Positions 1-6,226 are shown, counted from the stretch's first letter. The stretch: 6,234 bases of DNA from Comamonadaceae bacterium (GCA_013298415.1 JAAFHN010000166.1:1-6234), one strand, 5' to 3'. The notes: generated from the letters alone by a model not told the origin. Made by a program: numbers and translations.

Positions 1-326
1 AAAGACCATACGCCAGGTTGCCTCAGTTCGTTTATCCGCAATGCTTCAAACTGTGCTCGAATCCACAATTCGGCTGCGTTGCCATCGAAATTGGCAGGTC
101 GTGCATTGCTTTTGCGAACAATATTTTTATCTTTCAGGAACTCCAAGCTGGGCGGCAACCCCATTCTAACAAGCGGATTGTCCGGGAGGTCAATGATGTC
201 CCAGTAAGGCAGTCGTTCGCGTACGGCTTGTTCTATATATTGGCCGCCAACATTCCGAAGCTGGAGCGTACCGCTATGAATATCAACGGTGTATTCCGGC
301 ATGAGGATCAAACCGCGAGGTAGCAT
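1..326 (-). CDS. Unrecognised protein, 3' end beyond the window
   Basis: The minus strand is open from the ATG at 326 to the left edge (108 codons and no stop), so the C-terminus lies outside the window. The translation looks like real protein, with a varied composition and stretches such as PYWDIIDLPDNPLVRMGLPP and PANFDGNAAELWIRAQFEAL. The plus-strand reading of the same bases is less convincing. The piece shows no signal peptide or membrane segment. An alternative start is the ATG at 302 (MPEYTV...); neither start has a strong Shine-Dalgarno. The same frame continues upstream to an amber codon at 345-347, beyond which a short frame with a good ribosome binding site begins at 437. The original gene may therefore have started there. 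Base composition is visibly more AT-rich than genes A-C, which hints at a different origin. I do not recognise the family and assign no function. Confidence 0.55.
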   Translation of the reverse strand, partial: MLPRGLILMPEYTVDIHSGTLQLRNVGGQYIEQAVRERLPYWDIIDLPDNPLVRMGLPPSLEFLKDKNIVRKSNARPANFDGNAAELWIRAQFEALRINELRQPGVWS

Positions 327-344
327 ATTCAGTCTTTCGGATGG

Positions 345-437
345 CTAACTTGTTTTATCCAAGCGCCGCAGGGATAAATTTTTATTCGCACAGGCTCCAA
401 GCCGAGCTGGGATGCGCGTAAGTCTTTGTTTTTGCAT
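345..437 (-). pseudogene. Short frame with good RBS, in frame with the 1-326 gene but ended by an amber codon
   Basis: ATG at 437 is preceded by GGGAG (447-443) with a five-base spacer, the best Shine-Dalgarno I see in the window. The frame reads 30 residues (MQKQRLTRIPARLG...LRRLDKTS) and stops at TAG (347-345). After that stop the same frame stays open through PSERLN into the ATG at 326 and on to the window edge. Either this is a 30-residue leader peptide just upstream of the next gene, or it is the true 5' end of that gene and TAG is a nonsense mutation, for example from CAG (Gln). I lean slightly toward a disrupted gene because the frame is shared and the neighbouring stretch to the right is also eroded. 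I do not recognise the peptide. Confidence 0.35.
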
Positions 438-520
438 TGAATCTCCCGGTTTCGGCATTCGCGGTTAGGATAACTGACGCACGCAAATCTTCCAAGCGGG
501 TTTGGCCCAGCAGCGCTCAG

Positions 521-814
521 AAGATCTACCTGACCATCACCACCTCCACACCCAGCTGCGCCCCCGCATCCACCCAAGCGTGATCTGCCGTGGCGGCTTT
601 GCCCTGCACGAGCTGAGCAAGCGCAACGCAAGCGCTGTCGCCTGGCGACAGGCTCCTGGGATTCGTGATCGGGCGCATGTCAGCCGCGCAGGCCAGCGGG
701 CCGCTGGATCGGCTCGGGCACGCTCAAGACTTGTCGCAGTCTCTGAAGAAACTCCAAGCGCTGGCCGAAGCAGCAAGCACAGCCGAAGTGCTGTCTTTGC
801 GCAAGTCGGCTTGA
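521..814 (+). pseudogene. Frameshifted remnant of a small unrecognised protein
   Basis: Protein-like sequence can be followed only by changing frame. It starts in one frame at 521 (KIYLTITTSTPS...) up to a TGA at 581. It then reads in the next frame over about 580-637 (CRGGFALHELSKRNAS). It returns to the first frame from about 638 (LSPGDRLLGFVIGRMSAAQ ... LSQSLKKLQALAEAASTAEV) and ends at TGA 812-814. The first frame has in-frame stops at 581-583 and 614-616, exactly where the second frame makes sense, so two compensating indels are the simplest explanation. The final part is Ala/Leu/Gln-rich and probably helical. A hairpin plus T-run follows the stop at once, as expected for a former gene end. 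No start codon with a ribosome binding site is visible at the 5' end. Family unknown. Confidence 0.4.
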
Positions 815-847
815 GCGAAAAGCCTTTCGGTTTTTACTGCGCTTTTT
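814..847 (+). terminator. Probable intrinsic terminator after the frameshifted remnant
   Basis: AAAAGCC (818-824), loop TTTC, then GGTTTTT (829-835) forms a seven-pair stem including one G-U pair. It is enclosed by AGCG (814-817) and CGCT (840-843) with a four-base bulge, and followed by a run of Ts to 847. It begins at the last base of the TGA at 812-814, so the placement fits termination of that former gene. The stem is A-U rich and its real strength is uncertain. Confidence 0.45.
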
Positions 848-930
848 GTAGCAGTACATGCTGTAAATGCATGGACATAGAGGTAAAAACTCACCAAATT
901 CCTCGATGTTGGCATGCCCACGCTCACACC

Positions 931-1050
931 CACGTGCGCGGCTCCCGCTACCCCGAAGGCACCGTCAGCACCGTCGTGGAAGTCAGCCGCATGCCGCCCA
1001 GCGACGAGGTGCTGATTGAGGTGGAGGCGACTTACGTGCTCGGTGCCTGA
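931..1050 (+). pseudogene. C-terminal remnant resembling a RidA/YjgF-family protein
   Basis: The frame ending at TGA 1048-1050 reads VRGSRYPEGTVSTVVEV, then SRMPPSDEVLIEVEATYVLG. In the RidA/YjgF/Rid family (enamine/imine deaminases that remove reactive 2-aminoacrylate-type intermediates), the C-terminus typically has an Arg-containing turn, a T-x-V-x-V strand, then L-P/M-P...-V-E-I-E-A. The IEVEA and STVVEV segments fit that pattern. Only about 40 residues remain. Upstream the frame turns into a His-rich low-complexity run (HAHAHTH) with no recognisable Rid sequence, and no start with a ribosome binding site is seen. It therefore looks like a 5'-truncated fragment that makes no functional trimer-forming enzyme. 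The assignment rests on pattern memory of a short segment and is moderate. Confidence 0.45.
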
Positions 1051-1301
1051 GGGGCAAAGCGCAAGCCAGGCGAAAAGCGCAAAAGTCCGGGGAAATGCAC
1101 GAAACGGCCAGCACCACGACGGCAGGCGCTCTCCGTTGTGTTCACTATGTTTTTCGTAGCGTTCGTCATTGAGAATACCGGGACAGAGAGCCAATAAGTC
1201 ACAAAGTCTCGTGACCCAAGGGCTCGGGGACGGTTCAGCCGCTGTACAAGCCGACGCGGGCTTACTACCATCCGCTTACATCCGCGCCGCAAGCTCTGCC
1301 C
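1051..1301. other. Intergenic stretch before gene A, no gene found
   Basis: About 250 bases lie between the RidA-like remnant and gene A. Reading frames crossing it are shadows, and I could not find a convincing sigma70 promoter. A short inverted repeat, GTCAC-N8-GTGAC at 1198-1215, is the only structured site and may be a weak operator or chance. No Shine-Dalgarno precedes the ATG at 1302. Any promoter for A and B should lie here, but its position cannot be called from the bases. Confidence 0.4.
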
Positions 1302-2735
1302 ATGCAAGCCACCCACATCCCCCACCTCAACCGCCGCGCCATGTCGGCTGCGTTGCTCGGCCTTTTCGCGGGCGCACCGGCCTTCGCCCAAAAGCCGACC
1401 CTCATCACCGACCCCCGCACCCCAGGGCCTTGGCGGGTATACCGCTATGGCGACGCGACAGCAGGCAACAACGCCTGGCGGGCCAATGCGTTTGCGCTGC
1501 CCGATCCGTTTTACAACTTGCACACCCAAGCTGGCATTGGCCAGCAAAGTGGCAGCTGGCGGGCGCACCCGCGCATGCGCGAGAAGCTGCGGCGCATCCT
1601 AGATGCGTTTCGTTCAGCCGAGCCCGAGCCGATGTATGCCAACGGCCACGCCATCATCTTGGGCAGCGTGGACGAGCCCAAGGGTGCCGTGTTGGATCGC
1701 TACCGCATGTATCTGGGCTACAGCTTGTGGCTCTACGACGCTGCGGGCAAGATCGTTGAAAACAAAGTGCGCATGGGCGGCTTCATGTCAGACAACTGGG
1801 CTCTGGTGCAGGTCAATGGCCACAGCGCGCCCGGAGACGTGCACCGCGCGTTTACCGTCGTGCCCGAGCTGAGCTACGGTGCAAATGAAAGTGACCCTTT
1901 GCCACTCGGCGAGATTCGGCTGGTGCGGCCGGTGCGTGAGCTGGTGTCCAAAGTCCGCGTCGAGATGCAGAGCGGTGAACTATCAAGATCGTTGGTAGAT
2001 GTAGCGCCCATGCCCAAAGGCCTGGGCACGGTCGCCTTCATCACCATCCGGCCCAAAGGCTTGCAAGGGGCTACCGCGCCTGCTCAGTTTTTAAAGGCCG
2101 AGTACTGCATCTTTTTAGCTGCGGGCGACAAGCTCACCGTACACAACTTTCTCACCCAGGCCGAGGTTTTGAGCATCTTGGAGCTGAAATCGCGGCGCAA
2201 GGTGAAGTTCTTTCAAGACCTGCACGCCAGCCAGCCGCTGCCTGATGCGCCCAACCGCCGAGCGGGCGAGCTTGCATCACGGGCGACTGAGCTGCGGCGC
2301 TGGGAAAACGCCGTGCGCGTGGTGGATCGGCTAAGGCAAGTGTTTGCGGCCAGCCTGAACACCGAGGCCGTGGTTCATCAGCGCTACCTCGACACCATCA
2401 GCGAAGGCGTGCCCGTGGTGTTGGCCGACGAGGAATACGTGCCACCCATCAACAAGCGCGAATACCCACTCGATGGCCTCTTTTTGGCCAACCCAGCTGA
2501 AGGCTACCGCTTCGCGCGGGTGAACACGCCTTACTACGCCAACATGAAGCCCGGTGAAATTCGCAGCATTCAAATCAATTTTGAAGTGAAGTGGCGCATT
2601 CCAGGTCAAACGGGCTTTGGAAAAGCCGAGCCTGCAGGCGACTACACCGATTGGGCCGATGTACCGGGCAACTTTCACCACAGCATCTTGAACAACTTCA
2701 ATTGGGATGCGTTGAAGGCGGTGCTGGGCGACTGA
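1302..2735 (+). CDS. Gene A: exported protein of an unrecognised paralogous family (477 aa)
   Basis: The N-terminus carries HLNRRAMSAALLGLF followed by APAFA|Q, so a twin-arginine-like signal (R11-R12) with probable cleavage after A29. The mature protein would be periplasmic or secreted. Features shared with genes B and C are, in order: an H-P-R-M-R-E-K helix region, the P-K-G turn (238-240), the single cysteine C269 in EYCIF, a long helical stretch around RRWENAVRVVDRLRQVFAAS, NPAEGYRF (397-404), KPGEIR (416-421), and the C-terminal DVPGNFHHS...NFNW signature (HH at 459-460). No metal or heme motif of a known enzyme is evident. The start at 1302 is preferred because gene B begins with the matching peptide (ATHIPH...LNRRA) at its own ATG; no Shine-Dalgarno is visible. 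Gene B follows after 32 bases on the same strand, so an operon is likely. I do not recognise the family and propose no reaction. Confidence 0.9.
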   Translation: MQATHIPHLNRRAMSAALLGLFAGAPAFAQKPTLITDPRTPGPWRVYRYGDATAGNNAWRANAFALPDPFYNLHTQAGIGQQSGSWRAHPRMREKLRRILDAFRSAEPEPMYANGHAIILGSVDEPKGAVLDRYRMYLGYSLWLYDAAGKIVENKVRMGGFMSDNWALVQVNGHSAPGDVHRAFTVVPELSYGANESDPLPLGEIRLVRPVRELVSKVRVEMQSGELSRSLVDVAPMPKGLGTVAFITIRPKGLQGATAPAQFLKAEYCIFLAAGDKLTVHNFLTQAEVLSILELKSRRKVKFFQDLHASQPLPDAPNRRAGELASRATELRRWENAVRVVDRLRQVFAASLNTEAVVHQRYLDTISEGVPVVLADEEYVPPINKREYPLDGLFLANPAEGYRFARVNTPYYANMKPGEIRSIQINFEVKWRIPGQTGFGKAEPAGDYTDWADVPGNFHHSILNNFNWDALKAVLGD

Positions 2736-2767
2736 GATCAATACAAAGCCGCAAACACCCAAGCACC

Positions 2768-4216
2768 ATGACCGCCACCCACATCCCCCACATTTCCCAC
2801 CTCAACCGCCGAGCCATATCGGCAGCTTTGCTCGGCCTTTTCGCGGGCTCACCAGCCCTCGCCCAAAAGCCGACCCTCATCACCGACCCCCGCACACGCG
2901 GGCCCTGGGCGGTGATGCGCTGGGGCGACGCCACGGCAACAGGCACCAACCCTTGGCTGCCCAATGCCTGGGTGTTGCCTGATCCGCTTTTCAATGGCTA
3001 CACCCAAGCCGGCGTGGGCAACCCCAGCGAGCGCTGGAACGTTCACCCCCGCATGCGCGAGAAGATGCGGCGCATGTTGGATGCGTTTCGCTCGGCAGAG
3101 CCCGCGCCGCTTTTCGCCAACGGGCATGCCATCGTGCGCGGCGGCATTGGCGAGCCCAAGGGGGCCATTTTGGAGCGCTTTTATTTGTGGTTGGGCTACA
3201 AGGTGTGGCTCTACGACGCGGCTGGCAAGATTGTGGAAAACAAAGTGCGGCTCGGTGAGTTCGGCGCGAATTCGTGGGGCGTGGTGCAGGTCAACGGCCA
3301 GAGCACGCCGGTGTTGGCAGATCGGGCGTTTCCGATGATCGAGGGCTTGAGCCAGGGCAAGGATGCCACCGATCCCCTGCCCTTGGGCGAGATCAGACTC
3401 GTTCGGCCCGTGCGCGAGAGTGGGCCAAGCGTGACGACCGACGACCGCAAGGGAGCTGCCGGCACGCCCGCTGCCGAGGCAGCACCGTTTCCCAAAGGCT
3501 TGAATGCTCCGGCCTTCATCACCATGAGCCCCCGGCCTCTCTTCGGCGGCAAGCATCAAGCCCACCGCATCGAAACCGACTACTGCATCATGCTCACGCC
3601 AGAGGGTCGGCTGCCCGTGCACAACACCCTCAGCCAGGCCGAGCTCTTGGGCATTTTGGAGCTGAAAGCCAAGCAAAAGGTGCAGGAAACCTTGGACCAC
3701 CACGCCAAAGAGCCTCTGCCCGAGCTGCCCAACCGGCGCGCTGGCGAAATCCAAAACCGGGCCAATGTGCTGCGCCGCTGGGAAAACGCTGTGAAAGTGG
3801 TGGATCGGCTGCGCCAAGTGTTTGCCGCGAGCTTGAACACCGAGGCTGTGGTGAATCTGCGCTACTACAACACGATCAGCGGCGGCGTACCTTTTGTGCT
3901 GAGCGACGAGGAGTACCCCACCCGCGTGAAAAGCAGCCGCGAGTTTCCGCTCGAAGGCCTTTTCATCCAGAATCCCAGCGAGGGCTACCGCTTTGCGCGG
4001 GTGAATACGCCTTACTTTGCCAATCTGAAGCCCGGCGAAATTCGCAGCATTCAGATCAATTTCAAGCTGACGCACCGCTTGCCAAACATGCCGGGCCACG
4101 GCCAGGCTGAGCCTGCGGGCGACTACACCGACTGGGGCGATGTACCCGGCAATTTCCACCACAGCCTGATCCACAACTTCAACTGGGAGGCGTTGACGGC
4201 TTTGCTGGGGGAGTGA
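2768..4216 (+). CDS. Gene B: exported paralog of gene A (482 aa)
   Basis: This is a close paralog of gene A along its whole length, well over half identical by eye. The longest conserved blocks are the signal region and mid blocks such as WLYDAAGKIVENKVR, plus the LRQVFAASLNTEAVV stretch. The signal is HLNRRAISAALLGLF...SPALA|Q with R14-R15 and probable cleavage after A32. The N-terminus has three extra residues relative to A (HIPHISHL versus HIPHL), which looks like a nine-base near-duplication. The middle linker (about 220-240, rich in Thr, Gly, Ala) differs completely from A, while PKG (242-244), the single cysteine C273, KPGEIR (421-426) and HHS (464-466) are kept. The frame stays open upstream to 2591, but that extension overlaps gene A and lacks a signal peptide, so the ATG at 2768 is the better start. 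No Shine-Dalgarno is visible. Function unknown. Confidence 0.9.
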   Translation: MTATHIPHISHLNRRAISAALLGLFAGSPALAQKPTLITDPRTRGPWAVMRWGDATATGTNPWLPNAWVLPDPLFNGYTQAGVGNPSERWNVHPRMREKMRRMLDAFRSAEPAPLFANGHAIVRGGIGEPKGAILERFYLWLGYKVWLYDAAGKIVENKVRLGEFGANSWGVVQVNGQSTPVLADRAFPMIEGLSQGKDATDPLPLGEIRLVRPVRESGPSVTTDDRKGAAGTPAAEAAPFPKGLNAPAFITMSPRPLFGGKHQAHRIETDYCIMLTPEGRLPVHNTLSQAELLGILELKAKQKVQETLDHHAKEPLPELPNRRAGEIQNRANVLRRWENAVKVVDRLRQVFAASLNTEAVVNLRYYNTISGGVPFVLSDEEYPTRVKSSREFPLEGLFIQNPSEGYRFARVNTPYFANLKPGEIRSIQINFKLTHRLPNMPGHGQAEPAGDYTDWGDVPGNFHHSLIHNFNWEALTALLGE

Positions 4217-4334
4217 CCGGGGAATGACCGCGGACTGAGCGGGGATTGACCGGGCATGGGGAGCTCAGCTCAACGGCCCGTCACCCAAAAGCGCTTTGAT
4301 CGCATCCCAGTTGAAGTTGTTCAGAAAGCTGTGG
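4201..4334. repeat. B/C convergent junction, copy 1 of a partial duplication
   Basis: Two blocks here recur near the right edge. Bases 4201-4225 (end of gene B and its stop) equal 6125-6149. Bases 4265-4334 (last 70 bases of gene C) equal 6157-6226. The 39 bases between them are replaced by 7 bases in the second copy. I compared both blocks base by base and found no mismatch. Confidence 0.9.
4214..4257. repeat. Four degenerate 11-bp tandem repeats between genes B and C
   Basis: Starting with the stop codon of gene B, the bases read TGACCGGGGAA, TGACCGCGGAC, TGAGCGGGGAT and TGACCGGGCAT, four direct units of exactly 11 bases differing by one to three substitutions. They fill nearly the whole 48-base gap to the end of gene C. 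The second junction at 6138-6148 keeps a single unit. A role in termination is possible but there is no T-run or clean hairpin, so slippage-generated spacer is as likely. Confidence 0.75.
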
Positions 4335-5884
4335 TGCAGCGTGTTGGGCACGTCTGCCCAGGCGCTCAAGTCGTATGGGGCGGGGTGCTTGCCGTGCTGG
4401 GCTGAGCTGGGCAAGCGCCACTTGGTTTCTAGCTCAATGAGGATCAATCTCACCTCGCCAGGTTTGCGGTCGTTGTAGTAGCCGCGCGTGGGCTTTCCCA
4501 GTCGAAAGCCCTGGGCTGGATCGCTGACAAACATCGACTCAAGGGCGTAACGATCAGGTTTTGTGTTCGGACGGCGGGTGCGCGCGTCGTGCTCGCGGGA
4601 GATGAGCACAACTCTGCCCGTGGCGATGTCGCCGTAGTGCGTGGGGTTGATGATGGCCACTTCGGCCAACGAGCTGGCGTACAGCGACCGTGCGTGTGCG
4701 AGCATGCGCAGCGGCAAAGTGTGCTCTTCAATCAGGCTTGCCCTTCGCTCTAGCTGGCGCTTGAGCTGCGCTGCATCCGTGGGCAAGGCTTCCCGTTGCA
4801 CGAACTCCTGCGTTCTTGCAAGGCGGGCGTTGCCAAGGGATTCGAGTACGTCAAAGAGCTGTCCGCGCGTCATGAACTCGCTGGCTGGAAAGCGGCCCTC
4901 TGGCGTGAGCAGCAGCGTGTATCGCGTGGCGACGTAGTGGTCCTTGCCGTCACCCAGCCAACGCAAGCTCGGCCGCACGCTCGCGTGCGCGATGGTGCCC
5001 ACGCCTTTTGGAATGATCGGAAGCTCTGCGGCTGGAAATTTGAGGCCCGCGCGGCGAAGTTGCTCATCCAGCGCGGCCCTGTACCTGCCCCCCGACTCAT
5101 CCGCACTCGGGCCCACGCGGCCCCATCGCCCCGTGGGCAGTATGTTTGAGCGCGTTTGCCCGACCGGTTCGTAGCTCAAACCCTCTTCAAACTCAAATGG
5201 AAAGGCCGTATTGGCCGAGATTTTGAAGTAGTCCCACCACTTGATGCCGTGATCCGGCACGCCTTCCGGATCGAGTTTGCCCCCGGCATCAAACGCAAAC
5301 ATCTGCCGACTCAGCGCGATGGAAAAGCCTCTCGCAACCCGATTGGTCTCGCGGCTGGAAAACACTGGGCTAAGGGCAAAGAACAGGTGGCGAAACTGCG
5401 GTCTGGGCTCGCCCGCTTTCAGCACCTCGACCATACGGTCGTGGGCTTGTCGCAGTTCAGGGCCCATTTCCCAGCGCGTCTCGAGCCGAGTGGCCGCCCC
5501 GCGTTCGTCAAAGTCTTGCAAAACCGCTGGCAGCTGCGTCGCGTTGGGTTTCCAATGGCTGAATCCCCGCACCTGATCTGCGTTTGCGGCTCGGTAAAAC
5601 CACATGCCTGTCGTGCGCACCTGCTCAGTGACCCGAACATGTTGGAGTTCGCGGGTGTATCCCACCAAAACGCCGGCTGCCGTGGCGGCCTTGGCCGCTT
5701 CTTCTGAAAGGAAGGGTTCCTGCGCCGCCGCACTCTGTGCAAACAGACTCGTAAACAGACCCGCAAACGGTGCAGCAAACCGTGAAGCAGTCGCCACAGC
5801 CAAGGCGCTGGCAATGGCAGTACGGCGGTTGGATTGGGCAGATTCAGCGTTGTCGGCGGGATGGGCGGTTTTTGCTGGGTTCAT
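4265..5884 (-). CDS. Gene C: longer, divergent exported paralog of A and B (539 aa)
   Basis: The N-terminus has a polar leader of about 18 residues, then SNRRTAIASALAVA and a long Ala-rich stretch to QSAAA|Q. R20-R21 and probable cleavage after A54 make this the most Tat-like signal of the three. Homology to A and B is plain in the C-terminal half: IPKGVGTI (PKG at 292-294), LLTPEGRFP, the helical ARSLYASSLAEVAI, SDPAQGFRLG, RKPGEVRL (KPGEVR at 474-479), and ADVPNTLHHSFLNNFNW (HH at 517-518). The N-terminal half is much more diverged, with its own aromatic segment IKWWDYF. The cysteine conserved in A and B is a threonine here (T323), and the protein contains no cysteine at all. It adds four residues (GPLS) at the end. 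The gene converges on B with 48 bases between stop codons. No Shine-Dalgarno is visible at the ATG at 5884, but a promoter lies about 90 bases upstream. Function unknown. Confidence 0.9.
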   Translation of the reverse strand: MNPAKTAHPADNAESAQSNRRTAIASALAVATASRFAAPFAGLFTSLFAQSAAAQEPFLSEEAAKAATAAGVLVGYTRELQHVRVTEQVRTTGMWFYRAANADQVRGFSHWKPNATQLPAVLQDFDERGAATRLETRWEMGPELRQAHDRMVEVLKAGEPRPQFRHLFFALSPVFSSRETNRVARGFSIALSRQMFAFDAGGKLDPEGVPDHGIKWWDYFKISANTAFPFEFEEGLSYEPVGQTRSNILPTGRWGRVGPSADESGGRYRAALDEQLRRAGLKFPAAELPIIPKGVGTIAHASVRPSLRWLGDGKDHYVATRYTLLLTPEGRFPASEFMTRGQLFDVLESLGNARLARTQEFVQREALPTDAAQLKRQLERRASLIEEHTLPLRMLAHARSLYASSLAEVAIINPTHYGDIATGRVVLISREHDARTRRPNTKPDRYALESMFVSDPAQGFRLGKPTRGYYNDRKPGEVRLILIELETKWRLPSSAQHGKHPAPYDLSAWADVPNTLHHSFLNNFNWDAIKALLGDGPLS

Positions 5885-5971
5885 GGATTTGCAAGTTTTG
5901 CTTTCAACGCAGATCGACCGAAGCTGGCATGCGATGGCCGCGTCCGGGCTATTCAGAGCTTGTTGGGTGTA

Positions 5972-6000
5972 TTTTTAGCCGTTAAGTACTCAATCGTCAA
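5972..6000 (-). promoter_or_regulatory. Likely sigma70 promoter of gene C
   Basis: On the minus strand TTGACG (6000-5995, five of six consensus bases) is followed by a 17-base spacer and TAAAAA (5977-5972, four of six). Transcription would begin near 5965 and give a leader of about 80 bases before the ATG at 5884. This is the only well-spaced promoter I found in the window. Confidence 0.55.
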
Positions 6001-6008
6001 TCGACGAT
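5993..6008. promoter_or_regulatory. Inverted repeat over the -35 box of the gene C promoter, possible operator
   Basis: ATCGTC-AATC-GACGAT is a perfect 6-bp inverted repeat with a four-base spacer, and it covers the -35 hexamer (5995-6000). The same place also contains a direct 7-bp repeat, TCAATCG at 5990-5996 and 5997-6003. A dimeric repressor binding here would block the promoter. No regulator gene is visible in the window, so this is positional inference. Confidence 0.4.
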
Positions 6009-6079
6009 GCCAACAACGGAGCCAGGTCTGTTGATCTTTGAGAGGGCCTAAATCACAACAGATCCGGCGGCGAGGACGG

Positions 6080-6150
6080 ATGACCGAGCAGCTACTTTCT
6101 GAGCTTGGGCAACTCATGGCCCGATTTGCTGGGGGAGTGACCGGGGAATA
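6080..6150 (+). CDS. Possible 23-codon frame or truncated 5' end, fused to the duplicated junction
   Basis: ATG at 6080 follows GAGG with a short spacer and reads MTEQLLSELGQLMARF, then FAGGVTGE out of the duplicated gene B end in a different frame, stopping at TAG 6148-6150. The first 15 residues look like the amphipathic start of a protein, and everything after 6125 comes from the repeat. It may be the stub of a gene interrupted by the duplicated block, or chance. It is too short to identify. Confidence 0.2.
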
Positions 6151-6226
6151 GCTGGTTCAGCTCAACGGCCCGTCACCCAAAAGCGCTTTGATCGCATCCC
6201 AGTTGAAGTTGTTCAGAAAGCTGTGG
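6125..6226. repeat. B/C convergent junction, copy 2 of a partial duplication
   Basis: Bases 6125-6149 repeat 4201-4225 and bases 6157-6226 repeat 4265-4334 without mismatch. In between, 7 bases replace 39, a loss of 32 bases, close to three of the 11-bp units present in copy 1. Left of 6125 there is no similarity to gene B, so only its last bases were copied. Right of 6226 the sequence departs from gene C. Confidence 0.9.

Noticed and set aside
502..1050. Single intact 182-residue gene on the plus strand
   Set aside because: The open frame joins unrelated pieces: part of the frameshifted remnant, a terminator-like hairpin at 814-847, and the RidA-like tail. The joined protein has no coherent composition and no ribosome binding site, so I split it into two remnants.
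1198..1215. GTCAC-N8-GTGAC as an operator of gene A
   Set aside because: Short, and no promoter could be placed next to it, so it is mentioned only in the intergenic entry.
2591..2767. Upstream extension of gene B to an earlier ATG
   Set aside because: It overlaps gene A in another frame and would bury the signal peptide. The ATG at 2768 matches the start of gene A.
3274..4110. 278-codon plus-strand frame inside gene B
   Set aside because: Out-of-frame reading of gene B with Arg/Gln-rich low-complexity sequence.
2849..4174. 441-codon open frame on the minus strand opposite gene B
   Set aside because: It is the antisense shadow of gene B, which has a signal peptide, paralogs and conserved motifs. 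Its His/Ala/Gly-rich translation shows no family features. GC-rich genes often leave such open frames.
4251..4280. CGGGC...GCCCG as a bidirectional terminator between B and C
   Set aside because: Only five pairs, a 20-base loop and no T-run on either strand. It also reaches into the coding end of gene C.
6027..6062. TCTGTTG/CAACAGA inverted repeat as insertion-sequence ends or terminator
   Set aside because: Seven pairs with a 22-base loop, no transposase nearby and no flanking target duplication. It is probably chance.
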